Shown: positions 33,450-42,367 of the stretch, piece by piece
How positions within the stretch are numbered: the first letter of the stretch is position 1
Layout: every line of letters begins with the position of its first letter
NCBI GenBank assembly: GCA_035534295.1
Contig: DATLSE010000024.1
Span: 1 to 64,000 of the forward strand
Reading direction: 5' to 3'
Length of the DNA stretch: 64,000 bases
DNA from: DATKQJ01 sp035534295
GTDB lineage: Bacteria; Chloroflexota; Dormibacteria; Dormibacterales; Dormibacteraceae
Position numbers and translations under genes: made by a program
Notes under the pieces: model-generated
Database searches by the model: none
The model's input: only the letters and a program-made list of their open reading frames with translations
Told to the model about the DNA's origin: nothing

Positions 33450-34052
33450 CTATCCCGCCAGGCGCTGGTTGACGCCGTTCCAGTTGATGGTGTTGAACCA
33501 GGCGTCGAGGTAGTCGGCGCGCTTGTTCTGGTACTTGAGGTAGTACGCGTGCTCCCAAACGTCCACGCCCAGAACCGGCACCCCGCCCTCCGAGATCGGG
33601 TTGTCCTGGTTGGCGAAGCCCTTGATGGTGAGCTTGCCCTGGGCCAGATAGGCCCAGGCCCAGCCGCTGCCGAACTGAGCCAGCGCAGCCGCCTTGAGCT
33701 GGGCCTTGAAGGTGGCGTAGTCGGAGAAGGCGTCGGTGATGGCGGTGGCGGCGGCGCCCGACGGCTCCCCCCCACCCTGGGGTCCGATCACGGTCCAGAA
33801 GATGGAGTGATTGAAATGGCCCCCGCCGTTGTTGCGCACCGCGGTCCGGATGTCGTCGGGCACCGAGGCCAGGTCGGCCAGCAACTGCTCGACGCTGCGC
33901 GAGGCAAGCTCAGGATGCTTGTCGATGGCCGCGTTCAGATTGGCGACGTAGGTGGCGTGGTGTCCATCGTGGTGCACCTGCATGGTCCGAGCGTCGATGT
34001 GCGGCTCCAGGGCTGAGAAGTCGTAAGCCAGGGCGGGAAGTTCAAAGGGCAT
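33450..34052 (-). CDS. sodA: Superoxide dismutase, Mn/Fe type
   Basis: Removes superoxide in the cytoplasm. 200 residues with the four metal ligands H27 (VHHDGHH), H82 (FNHSIFW), D164 and H168 (DVWEHAYY). GGGHFNHSIFW and ANQDNP resemble manganese or cambialistic enzymes; the metal is not certain from sequence. AGGAGG lies 7 bases before the ATG, the strongest ribosome site in this part. Inserted between secG and tpiA. Confidence 0.95.
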   Translation of the reverse strand: MPFELPALAYDFSALEPHIDARTMQVHHDGHHATYVANLNAAIDKHPELASRSVEQLLADLASVPDDIRTAVRNNGGGHFNHSIFWTVIGPQGGGEPSGAAATAITDAFSDYATFKAQLKAAALAQFGSGWAWAYLAQGKLTIKGFANQDNPISEGGVPVLGVDVWEHAYYLKYQNKRADYLDAWFNTINWNGVNQRLAG

Positions 34053-34122
34053 CGTGATTCCTCCTTGTTTTCTAGCGGACGGCCGGGAGACACCGCACCG
34101 GCCCGAACGAACTGACTCCAGC

Positions 34123-34908
34123 TTAGGTGCCTCGACCGGCTCCGTAGACCTCGGCCACGATCTCGATCATGGCCGAGAACTCGCCGGCGTTGAGGCTAGC
34201 GCTGCCCACCAGGCAGCCGTCGCACCAGGGAAGCTCCACGTAGGAGCCGACGGTGGCGCGACTAACACTGCCGCCGTAGAGGACGCGCAGGCGCGCCGCG
34301 GCCCCGGCCCCGAGCAGCTCGCTCGCGTGATTCCGCACCAGTCGCATCATGCGATACGCGTGCTCGGGCTCAGCGTTGCGCCCGGTCCCGATCGCCCAGA
34401 GCGGCTCATAGGCGAAGAGCAGGCGCGGGGAGTCGTCCGCGGCCACCTCGGCCAGCGCGGCGCGGACCTGACGCGAGACCACCGCCTCGGCCTCCCCGGC
34501 GGCGAGTTCCGACTCGGATTCGCCCACGCAAACGATGGTGGTGAGCTGGCAGGCCAGGGCGGCGCCGGTCTTCCGCGCCACCATCTCGTCGGTCTCCAAG
34601 AAGAGCCGGCGCCGCTCACTGTGGCCGACGATGACCCAGGGGCACCAATCCTTCAGCATGGCGGCCGATACCTCGCCGGTGAAGGCGCCGGAGGCCTCCC
34701 AATAGCAGTCCTGCGCACCAAGCTCGATCGGACCGTCGGCCAGCAGCTCAGACACGCCCAGTAGCCAGGGGAAGGGCGGGAAGACCGCCACCTGGACCTG
34801 GTCCTGGCGCTCGCGCGCCGCCGCCTCCACCCCCCGCACCAGATCGAGAGCGGCGCCCGCACTGGTCGGATTGAGCTTCCAGTTGGCCGCCAGCAGGGCC
34901 CGGCTCAC
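34123..34908 (-). CDS. tpiA: Triosephosphate isomerase
   Basis: Interconverts dihydroxyacetone phosphate and glyceraldehyde 3-phosphate. A 261-residue barrel with ANWKLN (active lysine), VGHSERR (histidine) and AYEPLWAIGTG (glutamate). The GTG start overlaps the pgk stop by four bases (GTGA). Part of whiA-gap-pgk-tpiA. Confidence 0.97.
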   Translation of the reverse strand: MSRALLAANWKLNPTSAGAALDLVRGVEAAARERQDQVQVAVFPPFPWLLGVSELLADGPIELGAQDCYWEASGAFTGEVSAAMLKDWCPWVIVGHSERRRLFLETDEMVARKTGAALACQLTTIVCVGESESELAAGEAEAVVSRQVRAALAEVAADDSPRLLFAYEPLWAIGTGRNAEPEHAYRMMRLVRNHASELLGAGAAARLRVLYGGSVSRATVGSYVELPWCDGCLVGSASLNAGEFSAMIEIVAEVYGAGRGT

Positions 34909-36095
34909 ACCACCTCCGCGGTCGCGTCGGCTTCGCGCAGAATGGCTACTCCAGGCAGCTCGCGCCCCTCCATGTATTCAAGCGTCGCCCCCCCTCCGGT
35001 GCTGACGTGGGAGAAGCGTGGGCTGAGTCCGAGCAGCTTGACGGCTGCGTCGGTGTCGCCGCCCCCGACCAGCGAGTAGGCCCCAGAGGCGATCACGGCC
35101 TCGGCCAGCAACCTGGTGCCGGAGCGGAACTCGGCGATCTCGAACATGCCGGGAGGACCGTTCCAGACCACCGTGGCGGCGCCCTGCAGAGAGCGGCGGA
35201 AGACCTCGGCGCTGGCGGGACCCGAATCGAGGATGCTCCATCCGGCCGGAATCGCGTCTACGGCCAGGACACGCGTCGCCGCCCCCGGCTCGGCGTGCTC
35301 GGCGCAGATCGCGTCCACCGGCAGCACCAGCTTGTCTCCGGCCTGGTCGCTCACCTCGCGAGCCTCCTGGGCGAGATCTGATTCCACCAGGCTCGAGCCC
35401 ACCTGGAGGCCACGGGCCAGAAAGAAGGTGTTGGACATCGCGCCCACCACGAGCAGGCGATCCACGCACGGCAGCAGATGGCTCAGCACGCCGAGCTTGG
35501 ACGAGATCTTGGCCCCGCCCACGATCGCGACCAACGGCCGCTGGGGCTGGTCCAGGGCCCGATGCAACGCCTCCAGTTCCGCCAGCATCAGATCCCCGGC
35601 GTAGGCGGGAAGGTGGCGCGCCACGCCCACGACGGAGGCGTGAGCGCGATGCGAGGTACCGAAGGCATCGTTGACGAAGACGTCAGCCAGATCGGCCAAC
35701 GCGCGGGCGAACTCGGGCTCGTCAGCCTCCTCCCCGGGGTGGAAGCGCACATTCTCCAGTAGCACCAGCTGGCCCGGCTCGAGCCCGGCGACCGCGGCCT
35801 CGGCCGCCGGCCCCACGCAGTCCTGAGCCAGTCCGACGGGTAGCCCTAACAGCTGACTCAGCCGTTCGGCTACAGGACGCAGGGAGAGCCCAGCCTCGGG
35901 TTTACCCGCGGGCCGGCCCAGATGGGAGGCGATGACGACGCGCGCTCCCCGCTCCGAGAGGTCACGCAGTGTGGGCAGGCAGGCCACCAGCCGGCTGTCG
36001 TCCTCCAGCCGGCCCTGGGTCAGGGGCACGTTCAGGTCCTCGCGCACCAGCACCCGCTTGCCCGTCACCGCCACAGTGCGGATGGACGCCTTCAT
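34905..36095 (-). CDS. pgk: Phosphoglycerate kinase
   Basis: Makes ATP from 1,3-bisphosphoglycerate. 396 residues with VLVREDLNVPL, ASHLGRPAG, the hinge and the C-terminal GGGDTDAAVKLLG and STGGGATLEYMEG nucleotide motifs. ATG start, 16 bases after gap. Normal length and no missing motif. Confidence 0.97.
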   Translation of the reverse strand: MKASIRTVAVTGKRVLVREDLNVPLTQGRLEDDSRLVACLPTLRDLSERGARVVIASHLGRPAGKPEAGLSLRPVAERLSQLLGLPVGLAQDCVGPAAEAAVAGLEPGQLVLLENVRFHPGEEADEPEFARALADLADVFVNDAFGTSHRAHASVVGVARHLPAYAGDLMLAELEALHRALDQPQRPLVAIVGGAKISSKLGVLSHLLPCVDRLLVVGAMSNTFFLARGLQVGSSLVESDLAQEAREVSDQAGDKLVLPVDAICAEHAEPGAATRVLAVDAIPAGWSILDSGPASAEVFRRSLQGAATVVWNGPPGMFEIAEFRSGTRLLAEAVIASGAYSLVGGGDTDAAVKLLGLSPRFSHVSTGGGATLEYMEGRELPGVAILREADATAEVV

Positions 36096-36111
36096 AACCG
36101 TCGCGCCGGGG

Positions 36112-37122
36112 CTACAGCTGCGACGCCATGTGGCCGACGAGATCCACCATGCGGCAGCTGAAGCCCCACTCGTTGTCGTACCAGGAGACCACCTTGGCCG
36201 AGCGCTCTCCCAGGCTCAAGGTGAGAGCGCTGTCAACGATTGAGGAGTGGGAATCGCCCTTGAAATCGGAGGAGACGAGGGCCTCATTGGACACCTTCAG
36301 CACCCCTTTAAGGTATCCGCTCTGGGCCGCCTCAAACGCCTGGTTGATGGCGTCAGGATTGGCCGCGCGCTCGAGCTCCACGGTCAGATCGAGGACGGAG
36401 ACGTCGAGCAGTGGTACCCGGAAGGCCATCCCGACGAAGCGTCCGGCCAGGTCCGGTAGGACCTCGGCCACCGCCCGGTTGGCGCCGGTGGAGGTGGGGA
36501 TGATGTTGTCCGCCGCGGCCCGAGCACGGCGCAGGTCGTGGTGGGGTAGGTCCTGAAGCCGCTGGTCGGCGGTGTAGGCGTGGATGGTCGTCATCATTCC
36601 CCGGGCCACGCCGAAGGAATCGTTTAAGACCTTGACCAGGGGCACCAGGCAGTTGGTGGTGCAGCTGCCGTTGGACACCACGCTGTGACGCTCGGGATCG
36701 TAACCGAGGTGGTTGACGCCGAAGACGACGGTGTAGTCCTGGTTCGTGGCGGGAGCCGAGATGATGACCTTGCGCGCCCCCCCGGCATCAATGTGGACTC
36801 GCGCCTTGTTGGCATCGGTGAACAGGCCGGTGGACTCGATCACGATGTCCACGCCCAGATCTCGCCAGGGCAGCCGGGCGGGATCCCGCTCGGAGAGGAA
36901 TCGAACCGCTCGCTGGCCGACCTTGATCACGTCCCCATCGCTGCCCACCTCGGGTCCGAAGGTGCCCAGAGCGGTGTCGTGCTTGAGCAGGTGGGCGAAG
37001 ACGGACGCCTCACCAAGATCGTTCACCGCCACTACCTCGATCTCCGGATTGCGATCACTGGCGGCTCGGAAGATATTGCGTCCGATCCGGCCGAAACCGT
37101 TGATTCCGACCCTAATCGACAT
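36112..37122 (-). CDS. gap: Glyceraldehyde-3-phosphate dehydrogenase
   Basis: Glycolytic NAD-dependent dehydrogenase. From ATG 37122 the protein is 336 residues, starting MSIRVGINGFGRIGR. The nucleophile is C154 in NGSCTTNC, with the partner histidine in TTIHAYT. GGGAGG lies five bases before the ATG. The upstream extension of the frame (to 37182) lies in whiA and is not family-like. Overlaps the whiA end by 11 bases. Confidence 0.97.
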   Translation of the reverse strand: MSIRVGINGFGRIGRNIFRAASDRNPEIEVVAVNDLGEASVFAHLLKHDTALGTFGPEVGSDGDVIKVGQRAVRFLSERDPARLPWRDLGVDIVIESTGLFTDANKARVHIDAGGARKVIISAPATNQDYTVVFGVNHLGYDPERHSVVSNGSCTTNCLVPLVKVLNDSFGVARGMMTTIHAYTADQRLQDLPHHDLRRARAAADNIIPTSTGANRAVAEVLPDLAGRFVGMAFRVPLLDVSVLDLTVELERAANPDAINQAFEAAQSGYLKGVLKVSNEALVSSDFKGDSHSSIVDSALTLSLGERSAKVVSWYDNEWGFSCRMVDLVGHMASQL

Positions 37123-38134
37123 CCCTGCCTCCCTGCACTGTGACGGCCCGATCCGGCCTCCGGCCGGATTGATCGGGACCATATGTTAGGGGCCCGGGCA
37201 CCGCGGCTGTTCGGCTCCGTCGTCCGGGCTCTGCGGCCAGCTCGAGCAGGCGCCGAAGCCGGTGGTTGGCGGCCGACCGGCTCAGCCCCAGACGCCGCGC
37301 GAGCTCGGCCAGAGTGGCGTCGGGATGGCTCCTTCGAGCCCGGGCGGCAGCGCGCAGCGCCGGGCTGAGCCGCTCCATCCGCCCCGCCGCCTCGAGCTGA
37401 TCGATGGCGGCCAGCTGCCGACTCGATGAGGCCACGGTCTTGGCGATGTTCGCGGTCTCGAAGTTGAGCTGGCGGTTGACCGCGCCCGAGAGCTCCCGCA
37501 GCACCCGCGTCTTCTCGAACTCGATCACGGCCCGGCTGGCGCCGATCACGGAGAGCAGGTGCACGATGCCGTCACCGTCCTTCAAGTAGAGAAGGGGCTG
37601 GCCCGCGCGCACGCCGGCGCGGACCGGCACCCCCCGTTCCTTCAGCAGTCGGCTCAGACCGCGGCTCCAGGCCGGGCTGGGCGGACTCAGTTCCAGGTGG
37701 TAGGCCGCGGTGGGGGAACTGACCGAGCCGCAGCCCAGGAAGAAGGCGCGCAATACCGCCTTCTGATCGCACCCGCGCTCGGGCATCTGCTCCTCCCGGC
37801 CCGGACCGAACAGCTCTGCCAGGGGCGCGTCCAGGACCAGATCGACTCGGAACGAGTCCTGGTGAGCACCGGCTGAGCGCAGGAAGCTAACCTCCACTCC
37901 CCCCCGCGCATGCGCCAGTCGCACCAGCTTGCGGGCAATCCCGTTGGGCAACCGCTCGAGCCGCGCCGACAGTCCCTGGGAGGTCTGTTCCAGGTGCCCG
38001 CGGCAGGCGTGGAAAAGTCCGGCCAGCTCGTGCTCCTGGCAGTGGCTGCGGGCCGGGGTGAACTGAGCCAGTTCGGCCTTGACCTCGCTCGAAAATGAGA
38101 TCGCTCGACCTCCAACGTCACCCGCCGCCGTCAC
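37112..38134 (-). CDS. whiA: DNA-binding protein WhiA
   Basis: WhiA combines a LAGLIDADG homing-endonuclease-like fold with a C-terminal helix-turn-helix. It controls sporulation in Streptomyces and affects division and metabolism in Bacillus. The family start ISFSSEVKAEL, the FFLGCGSVSSP segment, NRQLNFETANIAKT and the terminal HTH (LAELARRLGLSRSAANHRLRRL) are visible. I choose GTG 38134: GGAGGT lies five bases before it and TACACT (38146-38151) just upstream. A second GGAGGT sits before an ATC at 38101, where homologues begin. The whiA-gap-pgk-tpiA order is typical of Gram-positive relatives. Confidence 0.92.
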   Translation of the reverse strand: MTAAGDVGGRAISFSSEVKAELAQFTPARSHCQEHELAGLFHACRGHLEQTSQGLSARLERLPNGIARKLVRLAHARGGVEVSFLRSAGAHQDSFRVDLVLDAPLAELFGPGREEQMPERGCDQKAVLRAFFLGCGSVSSPTAAYHLELSPPSPAWSRGLSRLLKERGVPVRAGVRAGQPLLYLKDGDGIVHLLSVIGASRAVIEFEKTRVLRELSGAVNRQLNFETANIAKTVASSSRQLAAIDQLEAAGRMERLSPALRAAARARRSHPDATLAELARRLGLSRSAANHRLRRLLELAAEPGRRSRTAAVPGPLTYGPDQSGRRPDRAVTVQGGRDVD

Positions 38135-38191
38135 CCGCCACCTCCAGTGTATCGGGGCCGCAAGGGCCCGGTCGGGGTGCGATAGGTGCGC

Positions 38192-38197
38192 CATAAT
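38192..38197 (+). promoter_or_regulatory. Possible -10 box for the E1 genes
   Basis: CATAAT lies 7 bases before the ATG at 38205, matching five of six consensus bases. It fits a leaderless transcript diverging from whiA. Confidence 0.45.
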
Positions 38198-38204
38198 CTG
38201 GCCC

Positions 38205-39242
38205 ATGAGCGCTCCCCCCAAAGAGCCCAAGGGCACCGGCCCAGCGGGGTCGCTCGACCGCCACTCCAAGCTTGGGCTGAGTTCTGAGCGCCTGCTCTGG
38301 ATGTACCGCCAGATGCTGCTGGCGCGCAGCGTCGATCGCCGGATGTGGCTGCTGAACCGCCAGGGCAAGGCTCCCTTCGTGGTTTCCGGGCGGGGCCATG
38401 AAGCTGCCCAGGTGGGAGCCGCGGCGGCGATGAGACCGGGGGTGGACTGGCTCGTCCCCTACTACCGAGATCTCGCCTTCTGTCTCGCCCTGGGGGTCAC
38501 CGCGGCTGATTTCATGCTCTCCGTCTTCGCTCGCGCCTCCGACCCGTCGTCGGGCGGGCGCCAGATGCCCTCCCACTTCAGCAACGTCGAGGCCCGGATC
38601 GTCAGCACCTCGAGCGTGGTCGGGCCCAAGCAGCTTCACGCCTGTGGAATCGCCTACGCGGCCCAGCTGCGCGGACTGGACGAGGTCGCGGTCAGCTGCA
38701 TCGGCGAGGGTGGGACCTCGGAGGGGGACTGGCATGAGGCGATGAACTTCGCCTCCATCCACCGTCTCCCATTCATCTGCCTGGTTCAGGACAACGACTA
38801 CGCGATCAGCGTTCCGCGTCGCCTGCAGATGGCGGTGGCTGACGTGGCGCATCGGGCGAAGGGTTACGGAATGCCCGGGGTGAGCGTGGACGGCGGCGAC
38901 GTGCTGGAGGTCTATACAGCCATGCGCCGGGCCATGGAGAGGGCGCGCTCGGGCCAGGGCCCGACCCTCATCGCCGCCCGCGTTGCCCGCTTCACCTCCC
39001 ACTCCTCCGACGACGACCAGCGCCGATATCGGCCGGCCGAGGAGCTGGAGGCGATGCTCGCTCTGGACCCCCTCGAGCGCTTCGGGGAATACCTGACCCG
39101 ACAGGGGCTACTGACGCCGGAGCAGGACTCAACCCTCAAGGACGACTGTCACGAGGAGGTTGAGGAGGCGACGCGACGCGCCGAGGTGGCTCCCTCCCCG
39201 GAACCGTCCGACATCCACCGCCACCTCTTCCAGGAGGGATGA
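38205..39242 (+). CDS. 2-oxo-acid dehydrogenase E1 component, alpha subunit
   Basis: Thiamine-diphosphate enzyme that decarboxylates a 2-oxo acid and hands the acyl group to lipoyl-E2. 345 residues with GRQMPSHFSN, SSVVGPKQLHACGIAYA and the ThDP/Mg motif GEGGTSEGDWHEAMNF ... NDYAIS. GRQMPSH and the general pattern lean toward branched-chain (2-oxoisovalerate) or pyruvate enzymes. Its stop overlaps the beta-subunit start (ATGA). No E2 or E3 gene follows, so these must be elsewhere. Confidence 0.92.
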   Translation: MSAPPKEPKGTGPAGSLDRHSKLGLSSERLLWMYRQMLLARSVDRRMWLLNRQGKAPFVVSGRGHEAAQVGAAAAMRPGVDWLVPYYRDLAFCLALGVTAADFMLSVFARASDPSSGGRQMPSHFSNVEARIVSTSSVVGPKQLHACGIAYAAQLRGLDEVAVSCIGEGGTSEGDWHEAMNFASIHRLPFICLVQDNDYAISVPRRLQMAVADVAHRAKGYGMPGVSVDGGDVLEVYTAMRRAMERARSGQGPTLIAARVARFTSHSSDDDQRRYRPAEELEAMLALDPLERFGEYLTRQGLLTPEQDSTLKDDCHEEVEEATRRAEVAPSPEPSDIHRHLFQEG

Positions 39243-40228
39243 GCGTGGCCCAGCGCACCCTGATCGATGGCATCCGCGAGGCGATGGCCGAGGAGATGGA
39301 GCGCGATCCGAGGGTGTTCGTGCTCGGCGAGGACGTGGGCCGCAAGGGCGGCGTCTTCCTGGCCACCGAGGGCCTGCAGGAGCGCTTCGGCCCCGACCGG
39401 GTGCTCGACACCCCGTTGGCCGAGGCCGGAATCGTGGGGATCGCGATCGGGGCTTCGCTCAACGGTCTGATCCCGGTGGCCGAGATCCAGTTCGCCGACT
39501 TCATCCATCCCGCGTTTGATCAGATCGTGAGCGAGGCGACACGGATGCGCTATCGCTCATACGGCGCCTACTCGTGTCCCATCACCATTCGCGTCCCCTA
39601 CGGCGGTGGGGTGCACGGCGGGCTCTATCACTCGCAGTCGATCGAGGCCTTCTACGCCCACGTGCCGGGTCTTAAGGTCGTCGCCCCGAGCACCCCGGCC
39701 GACGCCAAGGGCCTGCTCACCTCGGCCATCCGTGACCCCGACCCGGTGATGTTCCTGGAGCACAAGAAGACCTACCGATTGATCAAGGGTGAGATCCCGC
39801 CCGGCGAGCATCTGGTCGAGTTCGGCCAGGCGGCCGAGCGCCGCAGCGGGCGGCACGCGACCTGCATCGCCTGGGGCCTCATGGTGCACCACTGCCTGGA
39901 AGCCGCGGAGTCGCTGGCGGCGGAGGGGCTGGAGATCCAGGTCCTCGACCTGCGCAGCCTGCGTCCCCTGCCCGAGGCCCAGATCCTGGAGGCGGTGGCG
40001 TCCACCTCCCGGGCCCTGATCGTGTACGAAGACAACCTCACCGGTGGGTTTGGGGCCGAGATCGCCGCCCTGATCGCCGAGAAGGCGTTCGCCGATCTCG
40101 ACGCTCCGGTGACGCGAGTGGCCGCCCCCGACCTACCCGCGATGCCGTTCAATCCGGCTCAGGAGGCCGCCTTTCTGCCCTCCCCGGAGCGCATTGCGGC
40201 CGCCCTGCGCACCCTCGTCGCCTACTGA
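39239..40228 (+). CDS. 2-oxo-acid dehydrogenase E1 component, beta subunit
   Basis: Partner of the alpha subunit. 329 residues with VFVLGEDVGRKGGVF, DTPLAEAGIVGIAIGAS, EIQFADFIHPAFDQ and the C-terminal transketolase domain ending in FNPAQEAAFLPS. GGAGGG stands before the ATG inside the end of the alpha gene. The two together form the E1 tetramer. The family does not by itself separate pyruvate, acetoin and branched-chain substrates. Confidence 0.93.
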   Translation: MSVAQRTLIDGIREAMAEEMERDPRVFVLGEDVGRKGGVFLATEGLQERFGPDRVLDTPLAEAGIVGIAIGASLNGLIPVAEIQFADFIHPAFDQIVSEATRMRYRSYGAYSCPITIRVPYGGGVHGGLYHSQSIEAFYAHVPGLKVVAPSTPADAKGLLTSAIRDPDPVMFLEHKKTYRLIKGEIPPGEHLVEFGQAAERRSGRHATCIAWGLMVHHCLEAAESLAAEGLEIQVLDLRSLRPLPEAQILEAVASTSRALIVYEDNLTGGFGAEIAALIAEKAFADLDAPVTRVAAPDLPAMPFNPAQEAAFLPSPERIAAALRTLVAY

Positions 40229-40341
40229 TCGCCGACGCGCCCGACCGGATCAAATGCTGCGCGCGCGGGCCCCGGCCGCGATATGTTGGATTTGAGCGGG
40301 GCCAACGGCGACGCCCCGGAAACGCCATTGGAGGTGATGGG

Positions 40342-40779
40342 ATGTTCGATCGCATCGTGGCCGCGATCGACGCGGATTCCACTCGCGCCCAGCACGTCAT
40401 CGACGCCGCCGTGGAGCTGGCCAGCCGGCATGGCTCGCAGGTACTGGTGATCCACGTGCGCGAGGTGGAACGCCCGGGGGCGGCCCTGGCCCGTCCGGGC
40501 GCGATCCCCCCCGCGCTCACTCCCGAGAGCGAGGAGGAGGCCGCGCGGATCGTCGAGCAGGCGCTGCAACGCCTGCGCGCCGCCGGGCTGCGGGCGGAGG
40601 GCAGGGTGGGCCAGGGACTCGGTTCGACCGCGCACGAATTGCTCGATTCAGCGCTCGAGTTCAAGGCCGGATTGATCCTGGTCGGGGACCGGGGCTCCCA
40701 CCTCACCGACCTCCTGCTTGGAGGGGTGGCTCATCGCATCGTGCACCAGGCGCAGTGCTCGGTGCTGGTGGTTCGCTAA
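40342..40779 (+). CDS. Universal stress protein (UspA family)
   Basis: A 145-residue single Usp domain. It has the start MFDRIVAAIDADSTRA and an ATP-binding type ending, GDRGSHLTDLLLGGVAHRIV, close to the G-x2-G-x9-G(S/T) pattern, with G in the last place. Probably a nucleotide-binding stress protein. A strong GGAGGTGATGGG site precedes the ATG. It stands between the E1 genes and the MFS gene, on the same strand, with 113 bases before it. Confidence 0.9.
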   Translation: MFDRIVAAIDADSTRAQHVIDAAVELASRHGSQVLVIHVREVERPGAALARPGAIPPALTPESEEEAARIVEQALQRLRAAGLRAEGRVGQGLGSTAHELLDSALEFKAGLILVGDRGSHLTDLLLGGVAHRIVHQAQCSVLVVR

Positions 40780-40791
40780 CCGCTTAGCACC

Positions 40792-40818
40792 AAACGTGAT
40801 GCTGATGGCAGTACGTTT
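40792..40818. promoter_or_regulatory. Operator-like inverted repeat before the MFS gene
   Basis: AAACGT (40792-40797) and ACGTTT (40813-40818) form an inverted repeat with a 15-base spacer. It lies where the -35 of a promoter with TATAAG (40832-40837) would fall. It resembles a repressor site, but the binding protein is unknown. Confidence 0.35.
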
Positions 40819-40890
40819 ACCGTGAAGAGGCTATAAGCCAGCGCCCGTGGCGGTCCCCCACCGGGGCCACGGCGCCGAGTGGAGGTGCGC

Positions 40891-42357
40891 ATGAGCCAAG
40901 TCGCGGTCCCAGGACAACCAGCCCCGATCTCCAGCCTGGTTCCGGCGCGCCTCGACCGCCTGCCCTGGAGCCGTTTTCACTGGCTCGTGGTGACCGGACT
41001 CGGCGTCTCCTGGATTCTGGACGGGCTCGAGATTCAGATCGTGGCCGCCGTCGGCACCGTGCTGCAGGACCGGGCCACGCTGCACCTGACCAGCGCCAAC
41101 GTCGGCCTGTTGGGCTCGGTCTATCTCCTGGGCGAGGTGGTGGGAGCGCTGGTCTTCGGCCGCATCACCGACATGGTCGGGCGGAGGAAGATGTTCATCG
41201 TCTGCCTCGGGCTCTACCTGGTCTCGAGCGGCATTGGCGGGCTGGCCAACTCACTGGCCTTCCTGCTCGTGTTTCGCTTTCTCGCCGGTAGCGGCATCGG
41301 GGGGGAGTACACCGCCATCAATTCGGCCATCGACGAACTCATCCCCTCCCACTACCGGGGCCGGGTCGACATCGCCGTCAACGGGACCTACTGGGCGGGC
41401 GCAATGGTGGGCGCATTGGCCTCGATCCTGCTCTTGGACCCCCACCTCCTGCCCGTCAATTTGGGCTGGCGCCTCGGATTCTTCATCGGGCCGGTGGCGG
41501 GCCTCATCATCATCTATCTCCGCCGAACCATTCCGGAGAGTCCCCGCTGGCTCATGACCCACGGGCGCGAGGCGGAGGCGGAGCGCATCGTCGGCGAGAT
41601 CGAAGAGCGGGTGGAGCGGAGCGGTAAGAAGCTGGAACCGGTCCCGCCCGAGCGCGCGCTCGAGATCCGCCCCCGGGGGGCAGTCTCCTACATGGAGATT
41701 GCCCGGACCATGTTGAAGCGCTATCCCTCGCGCTCGGTGCTTGGATTCTCCATGATGGTCACCCAGGCATTCCTTTACAACGCCATCTTCTTCACCTACG
41801 CCCTGGTTCTGGCTCGCTTCTATAAGATCCCCCCCGCCCGCATCGGGTTCTACTTCTTCCCCTTCGCGGTCGGCAACCTGCTCGGGCCCCTCGTCATCGG
41901 CCCCCTCTTCGACACCGTGGGCCGGCGGCGCATGATCTTCGCCACCTACCTCAGCTCGGGCCTCCTGCTCGCCGTCTCGGGCTGGCTCTTCAGCCAGGGA
42001 GTGCTCTCCGCGCTCACCCAGACCGGGCTCTGGTGCGCGATCTTCTTCCTCGCCTCGGCCGGGGCCTCCTCGGCCTACCTGACCGTGAGTGAGATCTTCC
42101 CCCTGGAGCTCAGGGGCCAGGCGATCTCATTCTTCTTCGCCATCTCCCAGCTCGCCGGCGGCGTCGCCGCTCCTCTGCTGTTCGGCGCCCTGATCGGCAC
42201 CGGTGCCAACCGGGGACCGCTCAGCCTGGGCTACTACCTGGGGGCGGTGATCATGATCGCGGGGGGCCTGATCGCCCTCTTCCTGGGTGTCAACGCCGAA
42301 CGCCGCTCGCTCGAAGACGTGGCCCAGCCCCTCTCCGCGGTCACAGCTCCGGCCTGA
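40891..42357 (+). CDS. MFS transporter (metabolite:H+ symporter type)
   Basis: A 488-residue protein with 12 predicted helices. The loop 2-3 motif GRITDMVGRRK and its repeat FDTVGRRR are present, as are RFLAGSGIGGEYTAINSAI and ESPRWLMTHGR, which place it in the sugar/metabolite symporter group. The middle loop is charged and cytoplasmic. ATG 40891 has GGAGG at good distance; an in-frame GTG four codons earlier is less likely. The substrate is not known. Converges with the RapZ-like gene, ten bases apart. Confidence 0.93.
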   Translation: MSQVAVPGQPAPISSLVPARLDRLPWSRFHWLVVTGLGVSWILDGLEIQIVAAVGTVLQDRATLHLTSANVGLLGSVYLLGEVVGALVFGRITDMVGRRKMFIVCLGLYLVSSGIGGLANSLAFLLVFRFLAGSGIGGEYTAINSAIDELIPSHYRGRVDIAVNGTYWAGAMVGALASILLLDPHLLPVNLGWRLGFFIGPVAGLIIIYLRRTIPESPRWLMTHGREAEAERIVGEIEERVERSGKKLEPVPPERALEIRPRGAVSYMEIARTMLKRYPSRSVLGFSMMVTQAFLYNAIFFTYALVLARFYKIPPARIGFYFFPFAVGNLLGPLVIGPLFDTVGRRRMIFATYLSSGLLLAVSGWLFSQGVLSALTQTGLWCAIFFLASAGASSAYLTVSEIFPLELRGQAISFFFAISQLAGGVAAPLLFGALIGTGANRGPLSLGYYLGAVIMIAGGLIALFLGVNAERRSLEDVAQPLSAVTAPA

Positions 42358-42367
42358 ACCAGAGCTC

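Noticed and set aside
38099..38101. ATC as the sole start codon of whiA
   Set aside because: Attractive because of GGAGGT before it, but a GTG at 38134 has an equally good site, so an ordinary start is available. Kept only as a second-start finding.
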